DNA from: Bacteroidales bacterium
GTDB taxonomy: Bacteria; Bacteroidota; Bacteroidia; Bacteroidales; F082
DNA: 40,377 nt
NCBI GenBank assembly: GCA_028696715.1
Contig: JAQVGO010000013.1
Span: 1 to 40,377, forward strand
Direction: 5' to 3'
Under the pieces are notes generated by a model that worked only from the letters and a program-made list of their open reading frames with translations, was not told where the DNA came from and did not search any database. The position numbers were made by a program, and so were the translations under genes. Positions 15,917-23,627 of the stretch are shown one piece after another (the stretch's first letter is position 1; the number at the start of each line of letters is the position of its first letter).

Positions 15917-16369
15917 ATGAAAATGGAACTGCACCCGATCGGTATCATCCGAACGCAATACACCCAAACCAAAGGCATGCCCATTCAGCCATTTTTTGCT
16001 GAAAAAAGTATGCTGGCCGTTGCAGAACTTGACGAAGCCTATATAGCCGGATTAGAAGGTTTAGAACAATTTTCACACGCCATTCTGCTTTATCATTTTC
16101 ACCAGAGTCAGCCACCGAAGCTAAAACAAAAACCTTTTCTGGACGATAAAGTGTATGGTATTTTTGCAATCAGAAGTCCGCACCGCCCCAACCCTATCGG
16201 GATGTCGATTGTAGAAATCGTCAAAATTGAAGGGCACCGGCTTTATTTCAATCATGCCGATATACTGGACGAAACTCCTCTGATAGATATCAAACCTTTT
16301 GTGCCTAAATTTGACAACAGACTCCACGCATCAATGGGCTGGCTTGAGGAAAAAAATTTCGACCGTTGA
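15917..16369 (+). CDS. trmO: tRNA (N6-threonylcarbamoyladenosine-37) methyltransferase TrmO-like
   Basis: A 150-residue protein of the TsaA/YaeB/TrmO (UPF0066) family, which uses SAM to methylate t6A37 in certain threonine tRNAs to m6t6A. Diagnostic motifs are IGIIRTQY at the start, RSPHRPNPIG at 86-95 and the tail LDETPLIDIKPFVPKFD. It holds only the single beta-barrel catalytic domain; E. coli TrmO has an additional C-terminal domain that this form lacks, as is common in short homologues. A start at the second Met (15923) is equally possible. It follows pdxJ by five bases and is closed by a modest hairpin, so the two form a small operon. Confidence 0.87.
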   Translation: MKMELHPIGIIRTQYTQTKGMPIQPFFAEKSMLAVAELDEAYIAGLEGLEQFSHAILLYHFHQSQPPKLKQKPFLDDKVYGIFAIRSPHRPNPIGMSIVEIVKIEGHRLYFNHADILDETPLIDIKPFVPKFDNRLHASMGWLEEKNFDR

Positions 16370-16380
16370 GGCAAGTTTTG

Positions 16381-16407
16381 GGGCCAGCCTAAGAGGCAGG
16401 CAATTTT
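16381..16407 (+). terminator. Probable terminator after trmO
   Basis: GCCAGCCT (16383-16390) pairs with AGGCAGGC (16394-16401), seven pairs with one A-A mismatch and a 3-base loop, followed by AATTTT. It lies just after the trmO stop and upstream of the rplM promoter. Confidence 0.5.
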
Positions 16408-16467
16408 GAACCAAAGTTTACGGCAACAACCTAAAGCTAAAACTATCAACAAATTAATGTGGATAAA

Positions 16468-16499
16468 TTTGTTCAAACAAAAATTATGTTCTATTTTTG
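16468..16499 (+). promoter_or_regulatory. Promoter of the rplM-rpsI operon
   Basis: TTTG at 16468-16471, 20 bases, TATTTTTG at 16492-16499. This is the best match in the window to the phylum's housekeeping promoter, as expected for ribosomal protein genes. The leader before rplM would be about 50 bases. Confidence 0.75.
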
Positions 16500-16556
16500 C
16501 ACCCCGTTTTGGGAGAAGCAGGTGCGTAAAAGACACACGAAAACATTAATAGTCAA

Positions 16557-17012
16557 ATGAATACACTTAGTTACAAAACTGTAAGCGTCAACAAAGAGAA
16601 TGCCAATAAGCAGTGGTTTGTAGTTGATGCCGAAGGCCAGATTCTGGGTCGCCTGGCCTCAGAAATTGCAAAAATTTTAAGAGGTAAGCATAAACCCAGC
16701 TTTACTCCCCACAGCGATTGTGGTGATAATGTAATTGTAATAAACGCCGAAAAAATTGCCCTCACAGGCAATAAAATGGAGACCAAGTATTACGTGCGTC
16801 ATACAGGTTATCCGGGAGGCAAACGCGTTCGTCCTGTTAAAGAACAGCTTGAGCGTAAACCAATTGCAGTAGTTGAACATGCTGTAAAAGGTATGCTTCC
16901 GAAAACAAAGCTCGGAGCCGAATTATTCCGCAACCTGCATGTTTATGCCGGACCGGAGCACAAGCACGAAGCCCAGCAACCTCAAGAACTCAAATTCAAT
17001 ACAAATAATTAA
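16557..17012 (+). CDS. rplM: 50S ribosomal protein L13
   Basis: A 151-residue L13, an early-assembly protein of the large ribosomal subunit. Family features are [30 protein letters not shown] (first half shown here: [19 protein letters not shown]), the [16 protein letters not shown] strand and [15 protein letters not shown]. Slightly longer than the 142-residue E. coli protein because of a His/Gln-rich C-terminus ([10 protein letters not shown]). It is the first gene of a translation operon with rpsI two bases downstream, the near-universal bacterial pairing. A strong promoter lies about 60 bases upstream. Confidence 0.98.
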   Translation: MNTLSYKTVSVNKENANKQWFVVDAEGQILGRLASEIAKILRGKHKPSFTPHSDCGDNVIVINAEKIALTGNKMETKYYVRHTGYPGGKRVRPVKEQLERKPIAVVEHAVKGMLPKTKLGAELFRNLHVYAGPEHKHEAQQPQELKFNTNN

Positions 17013-17014
17013 TC

Positions 17015-17401
17015 ATGGAAGTTATCAACGCTTTAGGCAGAAGGAAAACTGCTGTTGCCCGTGTTTATGTTAAAAATGGCAATGGCAGCATTACGGTAAA
17101 TAAGCGGGATTACAAGGAGTATTTTCCAACAGGTATTTTACAATACGTTGTAGAGCAACCTTTTATGCTCACCGATAACATCGGCAAATACGATGTAAAG
17201 ATCAACCTGGATGGTGGCGGAATCAACGGACAGGCCGAAGCAGCCCGTCTGGCAATCAGCCGTGCCTTATGCGAAATAGACCCTGAATACCGCCCGGTGT
17301 TGAAAGCCAAAGGTTTGATGCGTCGCGACCCACGTATGGTTGAACGTAAAAAACCAGGCCAACCCAAAGCCCGTAAGAAATTCCAGTTCAGTAAACGCTA
17401 A
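17015..17401 (+). CDS. rpsI: 30S ribosomal protein S9
   Basis: A 128-residue S9 of the small subunit head. It begins with ALGRRKTAVARVYVKNGNG, carries the GGGINGQAEAARLAISRAL helix and ends in the basic tail KKFQFSKR, whose last Lys-Arg contacts P-site tRNA in characterised ribosomes. The gene sits two bases after rplM. Downstream lies a 107-base structured gap before rpsB. Confidence 0.98.
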   Translation: MEVINALGRRKTAVARVYVKNGNGSITVNKRDYKEYFPTGILQYVVEQPFMLTDNIGKYDVKINLDGGGINGQAEAARLAISRALCEIDPEYRPVLKAKGLMRRDPRMVERKKPGQPKARKKFQFSKR

Positions 17402-17416
17402 ACCTTCAGCTTGCCT

Positions 17417-17482
17417 GCAATTGTGTTTAGTATCCAAATTGCTGAGACTTCTTGCAAGAACTACTCAGCAATTGTATTTAGT
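17417..17482 (+). promoter_or_regulatory. Structured intergenic leader before rpsB
   Basis: Two direct repeats, GCAATTGTGTTTAGT (17417-17431) and GCAATTGTATTTAGT (17468-17482), differ at one base of 15. Between and overlapping them, AATTGCTGAG (17437-17446) and CTCAGCAATT (17464-17473) are perfect 10-base inverted repeats, with the nested palindrome TTCTTGCAAGAA (17449-17460) in the loop. The GCAATT of the first repeat could pair with AATTGC at 17437-17442 instead, so two exclusive folds exist. No T-run follows, so this is not a standard terminator; an autoregulatory leader for S2 or an RNA processing site is possible. Confidence 0.5.
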
Positions 17483-17508
17483 GAATGTAAACATTTAACA
17501 AAAAATTT

Positions 17509-18366
17509 ATGTCAAGAGTATCATTTGAAGAATTATTGGATGCCGGTGTACATTTCGGCCATCTGAAAAGAAAATGGAATCCTAATATGGCTCCTTATAT
17601 CTTTATGGAGCGTAATGGAATCCACATTATCGACCTGTATAAAACGCAGGCTAAGCTGGAAGAAGCTGCTAATGCTGCACGCCAACTGGCTCGTTCAGGC
17701 AAAAAAATCCTTTTTGTTGCTACCAAAAAGCAGGCTAAAGATATCGTTGCCGAAGAAGTTAGCAAAATCAACATGCCTTACGTTACCGAACGCTGGCCTG
17801 GCGGAATGCTCACCAACTTCGCAACCATCCGCAAAGCCGTGAGAAAAATGGCCAGCATTGATAAGCTTACTGTAAGCGATTCTTATCAAAACCTTTCGAA
17901 AAGAGAAAGACTTCAGATACAACGCGAACGCGAAAAACTCGAAAAGAACCTGGGAAGTATCGCCGATCTGAATCGTCTGCCATCAGCTGTTTTCGTAGTT
18001 GATGTGATCAAAGAAAACATCGCCATTGCGGAAGCGCGCAAACTGAATATTCCTACTTTTGCTATCGTTGATACCAACTCTAATCCTAATCTGATCGATT
18101 TCCCAATTCCCGGAAATGATGACGCTTCAAAATCAATTTCGCTGATCATTCGCCTAATTGCTCAAGCCATCGAAGAGGGATTGAATGAAAGAAAAATGGC
18201 AAAAGAGAAAAGTCATGACGATCATGAGGAGGAAGAGGAAAACATCGATAATCAAAGAAAAATTACCGATGATGAAGATGAACAGGACAGCAACGCTAAG
18301 CCTGGCAAAAAAACTACTGAAGGCGGACGTAGCAAAAGACCCCGCAAAGCTGTAGCAAAAAAATAA
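17509..18366 (+). CDS. rpsB: 30S ribosomal protein S2
   Basis: A 285-residue S2. The core (about 1-226) has the family's start VSFEELLDAGVHFGH, the NPNMAPYIFMERNGIHIIDLYKT region, ERWPGGMLTN and IPTFAIVDTNSNP followed by DFPIPGNDDA. After LNERKMAKEK it continues for about 60 residues beyond the E. coli length with an acidic run (DDHEEEEEN, DDEDEQD) and then a basic end (GRSKRPRKAVAKK). This tail is low in complexity and probably flexible. rpsB and tsf are adjacent in nearly all bacteria; tsf follows after 26 bases. Confidence 0.98.
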   Translation: MSRVSFEELLDAGVHFGHLKRKWNPNMAPYIFMERNGIHIIDLYKTQAKLEEAANAARQLARSGKKILFVATKKQAKDIVAEEVSKINMPYVTERWPGGMLTNFATIRKAVRKMASIDKLTVSDSYQNLSKRERLQIQREREKLEKNLGSIADLNRLPSAVFVVDVIKENIAIAEARKLNIPTFAIVDTNSNPNLIDFPIPGNDDASKSISLIIRLIAQAIEEGLNERKMAKEKSHDDHEEEEENIDNQRKITDDEDEQDSNAKPGKKTTEGGRSKRPRKAVAKK

Positions 18367-18392
18367 ATTTCTCATAAATTGAAAATAATCTC

Positions 18393-19223
18393 ATGAATAT
18401 TACTGCTGCTCAAGTTAATGAATTAAGAAAGCTTACCGGTGCTGGTATGATGGATTGCAAAAAAGCTTTGGTCGAAAGTGAAGGCGACATGGAAAAAGCT
18501 GTTGACATCCTCCGCAAAAAAGGCCAGAAAGTAGCTGCAAAAAGAGCTGATCGCGAAGCTAAAGATGGCGTAGTACTAGCAAAAACAAATGCTGATAACA
18601 CTTACGCTGCCGTATTGATGATCAATTGCGAGACTGACTTTGTTGCTAAAAACGAAGACTTTGTTAAAAATGCTGAAAGCATCCTTGATCTCGCTATCGA
18701 AAATAAAATTACTGACGTTGAAGGTTTGAAAAAACTGGAACTCAATGGCAGAACTGTTGAAGGCATTATCACAGATCAAACCGGAGTAATAGGTGAAAAA
18801 ATAGATCTGGGAGCTTTCGAAAAAATCGAAGCCCCTTTCACTGCCGCCTATATTCATCCCGGAAACCGCCTGGCAACTGTGGTTGGACTGAATCAGAAAG
18901 ACAACGAAAAACTTGCACAGATAGGCCGCGAACTCGCAATGCAGGTTGCTGCCATGGACCCTGTTGCGGTTGACGAAGCTGATGTTCCACAAGATGTTAT
19001 TCAACGCGAAATAGAAGTAGGCATGGAACAAGCTCGTAACGAAGGTAAACCGGAAGAGATGCTTGAAAAAATTGCCAAAGGCAAACTGAATAAGTTCTAT
19101 CGTGAAAACACCCTGCTTAATCAGGATTTCGTTCGCGAGAACAAAAAATCAGTTCGTCAGTACCTGAGTGAAGTTGATAAAGACCTCACTGTTACTGCCT
19201 TCAAAAGATTAATGCTCGGCTAA
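18393..19223 (+). CDS. tsf: Elongation factor Ts
   Basis: A 276-residue EF-Ts, the nucleotide exchange factor that releases GDP from EF-Tu. The N-terminal UBA-like segment VNELRKLTGAGMMDCKKAL (residues 8-26) and the core motif INCETDFVAKNEDF, whose Thr-Asp-Phe inserts next to the EF-Tu nucleotide site, are present, as is the second domain with DVPQDVIQREIEVG. The length is close to the E. coli 283 residues. It is the last gene of the rplM-rpsI-rpsB-tsf group and ends before a strong two-way terminator. Confidence 0.98.
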   Translation: MNITAAQVNELRKLTGAGMMDCKKALVESEGDMEKAVDILRKKGQKVAAKRADREAKDGVVLAKTNADNTYAAVLMINCETDFVAKNEDFVKNAESILDLAIENKITDVEGLKKLELNGRTVEGIITDQTGVIGEKIDLGAFEKIEAPFTAAYIHPGNRLATVVGLNQKDNEKLAQIGRELAMQVAAMDPVAVDEADVPQDVIQREIEVGMEQARNEGKPEEMLEKIAKGKLNKFYRENTLLNQDFVRENKKSVRQYLSEVDKDLTVTAFKRLMLG

Positions 19224-19240
19224 GAGCTTAAAACTACCTC

Positions 19241-19283
19241 AAAAAAAAAACAGGCTCCTGAAATTCACGAGCCTGTTTTTTTT
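19241..19283. terminator. Bidirectional terminator between tsf and yqeY
   Basis: CAGGCTC (19251-19257) pairs with GAGCCTG (19269-19275) and the stem extends through ten As on the left and eight Ts on the right. With A-run and T-run on opposite sides it serves both tsf (plus) and the end of the dcw cluster (minus). Confidence 0.92.
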
Positions 19284-19298
19284 ACGAGTTAAAATTTG

Positions 19299-19754
19299 CT
19301 AAACACCCAGCAATTCCTTGATGCGCTTTGCAATAGTTTGGTTATCTGCTCTACCGGAAACCATTTTAGTGGCCAGCCCCATCACTTTGCCCATATCCTT
19401 GATGGAAGAGGCAGCTGTTTGTGCAATTGCTTCCTTCAATATTGATTCCAGGTCTTCTTCCGACAAAGGTTTAGGCAAATAAGCTTCAATTATTTCTGCC
19501 TGATAAGCTTCTTCTTCGGCTAGTTCAGGCCGGTTTTGCTCTTTGTAAACAGCTTCAGATTCTCTGCGTTGTTTCACGAGTTTCTGTAGCAATTTGAGCT
19601 CAACCGCTTCCGGAATTTCACCACTACTCACATCTTTACCTGTTTTTTCCAATAACAAAGCAGCTTTTATGGCGCGTAAGGCAGCCAGCTTTTTGGTGTC
19701 CTTTTGGCGCATGGCCTGCTTCAAATCCTCATTAATCAAAACTTCAAGACTCAT
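19299..19754 (-). CDS. YqeY / GatB-like domain protein
   Basis: A 151-residue all-helical protein of the YqeY family, related to the C-terminal tRNA-binding domain of the amidotransferase subunit GatB. Typical stretches are LKQAMRQKDTKKLAALRAIKAAL at the start (partly shown: AMRQKDTKKLAALRAI), EAYLPKPLSEEDLESI in the middle and DMGKVMGLATKMVSGRADN at the end. A role with tRNA is inferred from the domain only and has not been shown for this type. It follows ftsZ after 11 bases and is the last gene of the division cluster transcript before the terminator. Confidence 0.9.
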   Translation of the reverse strand: MSLEVLINEDLKQAMRQKDTKKLAALRAIKAALLLEKTGKDVSSGEIPEAVELKLLQKLVKQRRESEAVYKEQNRPELAEEEAYQAEIIEAYLPKPLSEEDLESILKEAIAQTAASSIKDMGKVMGLATKMVSGRADNQTIAKRIKELLGV

Positions 19755-19765
19755 AACACTTTTAT

Positions 19766-21457
19766 TTAATCAACGTTGTCGTGCAGAAAACTATTGCCTG
19801 TTGACAAACCCGACTGCTTTCCATCGCTGTTCAATTCATACCTTGATACTTCCTTATCCGGATTCTCGGAAGTGTCTTCAGAGAGTTTTGTTCCACGTCT
19901 TAAATAAGCCGGCTGACGCTCTAACTCTTCCAGACCTTGTGGGGTATGCAACTTCATACTCATGGCTTTTAACCTCGACTGCCTGATCATGGAATTTCTG
20001 TCCAGATCATCTGCTGGCATTTTCTGCTCAACCTCTTCAGAAGTAACCACTTTTACAGCCGGCTGCTCTTTAACTCCTGTTTCACTATCAGATTTTGGTC
20101 TATCCGGATCAGGTTTTACATTTGAAGCATCCATTCGTTTCACTTCAATCGGTTTCTCATCCTCAAAAGGCAATTCCTCATGCTTTTTTACTTCAAAAGA
20201 ATCATCTTCATCAAGTGAATGCACTTTCACATTTGGTTTAGGCGAAGGTTTCTCGTCAATAAAACTAAAAATTGTATGTTCAACAGTTTCAGCATTACTC
20301 TCAGAATTGTTTGTGTCATCTTGGATTTCTGCTTCTTTTTCTTCATCTTCATGCAAATGATGTCGGATAACTTTACCGTCATCATCAGGAGATTTTTTTC
20401 TGGAATCAAGGCTTGTTGCGCTCCGGGATACTGTTTTGTTTCCATACAAATCAGTAACAGAAACCTTGCGTGCACCTAATCCAATCGGAATATCTTCGTC
20501 ATTATCAAATCCGGTAGCAATAATGGTAATGGCAATATTGTTTCCAAGTGAATCGTCTTTCCCATTTCCCCAAATAACTTCAGCTGTATTGCCGCAGGTT
20601 TGTTGAATATAATCAGTAATCTCAAGTACCTCATCCAGCGACACCTCATCTTCACCTGACGTAATATAGAGCAGGATATTTTGCGCCCCGGCGATGTTGG
20701 AATCGTTGAGCAAGGGTGAACGCATGGCATCCTCAATAGCTTTTAATGCACGATTTTCACCTTCAGATTTGGCCGATCCCATGATAGCTTTGCCGCTGCG
20801 ACGCATCACAGTGTTCACATCTTCAAAGTCAACATTGATATAACCGGTAACGGTAATGATCTCGGCAATCCCTTTGGCGGCCGTTGTTAGCACATCATCA
20901 GCACGTTTAAAGGCCTCGGTGAGTTTCATATTGCCATATTCCTCACGCAGCTTATCATTACTAATAATCAACAGTGTATCAACGTGTTTGCGCATTTCTT
21001 CGAGACCTTCGAGGGCTTGCTGCCTACGCTTACGACCTTCAAAACCAAAAGGAAGCGTAACAATTCCAACGGTTAAGATATCCAGTTCGTGCGCTACCTG
21101 AGCCACCACAGGTGCTGCACCAGTCCCTGTTCCGCCACCCATTCCGGCAGTGATGAAAAGCATTTTGGTATGATGCTCAAGCAACTCTTTTATTTCATCA
21201 ACTGTTTCGAGGGCTGCCTCGCGACCCACGGCCGGAATGTTACCAGCACCAAGTTCGCGCTTGCCCAGATGAACTTTAACAGGCACCGGGCTGGTATCCA
21301 AAGCCTGGGAATCGGTATTGCAAAGGATGAAATCAACACCTTTGATGCCTTGATGATACATATGTGTTACGGCATTGCTGCCACCGCCACCAACGCCGAT
21401 AACTTTGATGATATTCGATTGATCTTTCGGGTGTTCAAATTTTAACATTTCTGGCAT
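19766..21457 (-). CDS. ftsZ: Cell division protein FtsZ
   Basis: A 563-residue tubulin-like GTPase that polymerises into the Z-ring at midcell. The core (about 10-330) contains GVGGGGSNAV at 21-30, the tubulin signature GGGTGTG at 107-113 and the synergy-loop region NVDFEDVNTVM. It is much longer than E. coli FtsZ (383) because of an acidic, disordered linker of about 170-180 residues before the conserved end SFLHDNVD, a Bacteroidota-type C-terminal peptide that presumably binds membrane tethers such as FtsA. The linker is rich in Asp, Glu, Lys and Pro. An 87-base gap separates it from ftsA; yqeY follows. Confidence 0.98.
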   Translation of the reverse strand: MPEMLKFEHPKDQSNIIKVIGVGGGGSNAVTHMYHQGIKGVDFILCNTDSQALDTSPVPVKVHLGKRELGAGNIPAVGREAALETVDEIKELLEHHTKMLFITAGMGGGTGTGAAPVVAQVAHELDILTVGIVTLPFGFEGRKRRQQALEGLEEMRKHVDTLLIISNDKLREEYGNMKLTEAFKRADDVLTTAAKGIAEIITVTGYINVDFEDVNTVMRRSGKAIMGSAKSEGENRALKAIEDAMRSPLLNDSNIAGAQNILLYITSGEDEVSLDEVLEITDYIQQTCGNTAEVIWGNGKDDSLGNNIAITIIATGFDNDEDIPIGLGARKVSVTDLYGNKTVSRSATSLDSRKKSPDDDGKVIRHHLHEDEEKEAEIQDDTNNSESNAETVEHTIFSFIDEKPSPKPNVKVHSLDEDDSFEVKKHEELPFEDEKPIEVKRMDASNVKPDPDRPKSDSETGVKEQPAVKVVTSEEVEQKMPADDLDRNSMIRQSRLKAMSMKLHTPQGLEELERQPAYLRRGTKLSEDTSENPDKEVSRYELNSDGKQSGLSTGNSFLHDNVD

Positions 21458-21544
21458 GGTATTTAGAATTTTAAAATTACTTACTTGATTGGTGCTTATG
21501 AATCTGTTTAGTGATAGTTTTCAACAAATTGAGGTTAATAGTTT

Positions 21545-22840
21545 TTACTCGATTAAATCCCTGTCGAACAGTTTCTTAATCTTATCCAGGTAGTTGCTGC
21601 TCTTTTTATCTATGGATTGCTTTTGTTTGGGTTTGGGCTGTGAAGGATCAAAAGCAGCCTTCAGCTTTTCCATTTCTTCTTCGTTAAGATGCCGCGATAT
21701 TCCTTCGATCACCAGGCCTATACCTGTGGCATACATCGGGCTGGCAAGCTCTTCGGCAGTGCCTTTGGCCAGGTGTTCGTTGGGATAGCCAATCCGAACA
21801 TCCATTCCTGTAACGAAAGCTGCCAGCTGATCGATGTGACGCATCAGTGAACCTCCGCCCGTAAGGACAATACCTGCAATCAGCTTCCGCTCAAATCCGG
21901 AATTTTTGATTTCGTAATGCACATGTTCGAAAATTTCTTCCAAACGTGCCTGAATAATAGAAGCCAGGTTACGAAAAGAAATCTCCTTAGGAGCACGTCC
22001 TCTGATCCCGGGGATGGAAACCACTTCGTCATCCCTGTTTTCGCTGGCCAGCGAAGAACCAAACTTTACTTTTACTTCCTCAGCATGTTTTTTGATAATG
22101 GTACAGCCTTCGCGAATATCTTCCGTAATGATATCTCCGCCAAACGGAATCACCGCTGTATGGCGGATAATCCTGTCGTGAAAAATGGCAATATCTGTTG
22201 TTCCGCCACCAATATCAACCAGCACCACACCAGCCTCCTTTTCATCGTCACCCAACACAGCCTCGGCCGATGCGATAGGCTCGAGTATTAGATCAACCAT
22301 TTCGAGGCCGGCGCGTTTCACGCATTTCAACACGTTTTTGGCGGCAGCCGTTTGGCCAATGATGACATGAAAATTAGCTTCCAGCTTACTCCCCAGCATC
22401 CCAACCGGATGTTTGATTCCCTGTTCGCCATCCACAATATACTCCTGCGGAATCACATCAATTATTTCTTCTCCGGCCGACATACTCAGTTTGTACATAT
22501 CATTAGTCAGCTTTTCTATTTCCAGCCTGTTGATCTCCTCCTCGCTGTTCTCGCGAATCAAACTTCCACGATGCTGCAGACTCTTGATATGCTGGCCTGC
22601 AATACCCACATTAACATATTTAATATCCACACCAGAGCGGGCTGCAGCCTCGTCAACAGCTTTGCGAATAGAATTAACGGTGTCTTCAATATTTGACACC
22701 AAGCCACGTTTTACGCCAATTGACTCGGTTTTGCCATGTCCAAGAATCTCTATCTTTCCATTTTCATTTTTTCTGCCCACCAGGCAGGCAATCTTTGTGG
22801 TTCCAATATCCAATCCTACAATAATGTCAGATGTTTTCAT
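21545..22840 (-). CDS. ftsA: Cell division protein FtsA
   Basis: A 431-residue actin-fold ATPase that anchors FtsZ filaments to the membrane and recruits later division proteins. Nucleotide-site motifs are DIGTTK (11-16) and DIGGGTTD (209-216), with the adenosine region VLTGGGSLMRHI. The SHS2 1C domain lies around 85-165. The C-terminus, after a Lys/Gln-rich linker, is SNYLDKIKKLFDRDLIE, an amphipathic helix that fits a membrane-targeting sequence. The ATG lies five bases after the ftsQ stop. Confidence 0.98.
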   Translation of the reverse strand: MKTSDIIVGLDIGTTKIACLVGRKNENGKIEILGHGKTESIGVKRGLVSNIEDTVNSIRKAVDEAAARSGVDIKYVNVGIAGQHIKSLQHRGSLIRENSEEEINRLEIEKLTNDMYKLSMSAGEEIIDVIPQEYIVDGEQGIKHPVGMLGSKLEANFHVIIGQTAAAKNVLKCVKRAGLEMVDLILEPIASAEAVLGDDEKEAGVVLVDIGGGTTDIAIFHDRIIRHTAVIPFGGDIITEDIREGCTIIKKHAEEVKVKFGSSLASENRDDEVVSIPGIRGRAPKEISFRNLASIIQARLEEIFEHVHYEIKNSGFERKLIAGIVLTGGGSLMRHIDQLAAFVTGMDVRIGYPNEHLAKGTAEELASPMYATGIGLVIEGISRHLNEEEMEKLKAAFDPSQPKPKQKQSIDKKSSNYLDKIKKLFDRDLIE

Positions 22841-22844
22841 GGTG

Positions 22845-23627
22845 CTATCTTTTTGTACAAACTATTTGATTTTCATATTTTAAATTTACCAGTCGGTAAT
22901 CAGCCAAGTCCGAACTGAGGCCTTTTTGGGTATAAAAAGCCTTCAGATGTAGGAGTTTTTCTTCAAGATTAGTAAGGTCGCCAATCAAAACTGAAGCACT
23001 ACCCAGCTTAGGACTCAATTCAATTTCACCTAAACTATTGATATAAATCTGATCAATCAGGCTGCTCAAAAACTTATCCTTACGGAGTTTTTCATTAAGA
23101 TGAAAAGCCGGCCACAGAAACGATTTCCTGTAAGCCGAATCTGAGATGTGTGCAGTATTGTGGGTTAATGCCGGAAAATCCAAATATCCGTTTACTATTG
23201 GCACCCGCGCTGCAAAATTAGGATTTATAGGAAAAATCACTCCCTCAGAATCAACATAAAGCGACTGATGCTTGCGATTGTATGCTCTTAAAACAGCTGA
23301 ACGCTCGCGCACCACCAGCTGCAATACACCACTCAGCGTTGCACTTACGTCAGCATCTGCAATCCATGGGTTTTGCTGCAAATCGTTCTCAAGATCGGCC
23401 ATTCTGATGTCGCGAATGCGTTTGGACTTTAAGGAATCAGTAAGTGAATATACCATTTCTGCCAGCTGTTCTCTGCTCAAAAATCCGCTTTGTTGTTCAC
23501 GCACAATTTTAATTTCCAAACCATTAACAGGACTATTGAGGTAATGTTGCCTTGCCAACCAGGCAAGCAATAACACACCAGCAATGCTTATTGCCCAAAA
23601 GGATATGGTGAGGATGCGTTTTACCAT
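22845..23627 (-). CDS. ftsQ: Cell division protein FtsQ/DivIB
   Basis: A 260-residue bitopic membrane protein. There is one N-terminal helix at about residues 6-26 after MVKR, then a POTRA-type region (LEIKIVREQQSGFLSREQL) and a beta domain (SVLIGDLTNLEEKLLHLKAFY). FtsQ links early and late divisome proteins and binds FtsL and its partner on the periplasmic side. Sequence conservation in this family is low, so position between murC and ftsA is a large part of the evidence. It overlaps the end of murC by seven bases. Confidence 0.9.
   Translation of the reverse strand: MVKRILTISFWAISIAGVLLLAWLARQHYLNSPVNGLEIKIVREQQSGFLSREQLAEMVYSLTDSLKSKRIRDIRMADLENDLQQNPWIADADVSATLSGVLQLVVRERSAVLRAYNRKHQSLYVDSEGVIFPINPNFAARVPIVNGYLDFPALTHNTAHISDSAYRKSFLWPAFHLNEKLRKDKFLSSLIDQIYINSLGEIELSPKLGSASVLIGDLTNLEEKLLHLKAFYTQKGLSSDLADYRLVNLKYENQIVCTKR

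Noticed and set aside
16499-16525. GCACC/GGTGC hairpin in the rplM leader, a possible L13 autoregulatory structure
   Set aside because: The left arm begins at the last base of the promoter -7 box, so most or all of it would be upstream of the transcription start and not in the RNA.
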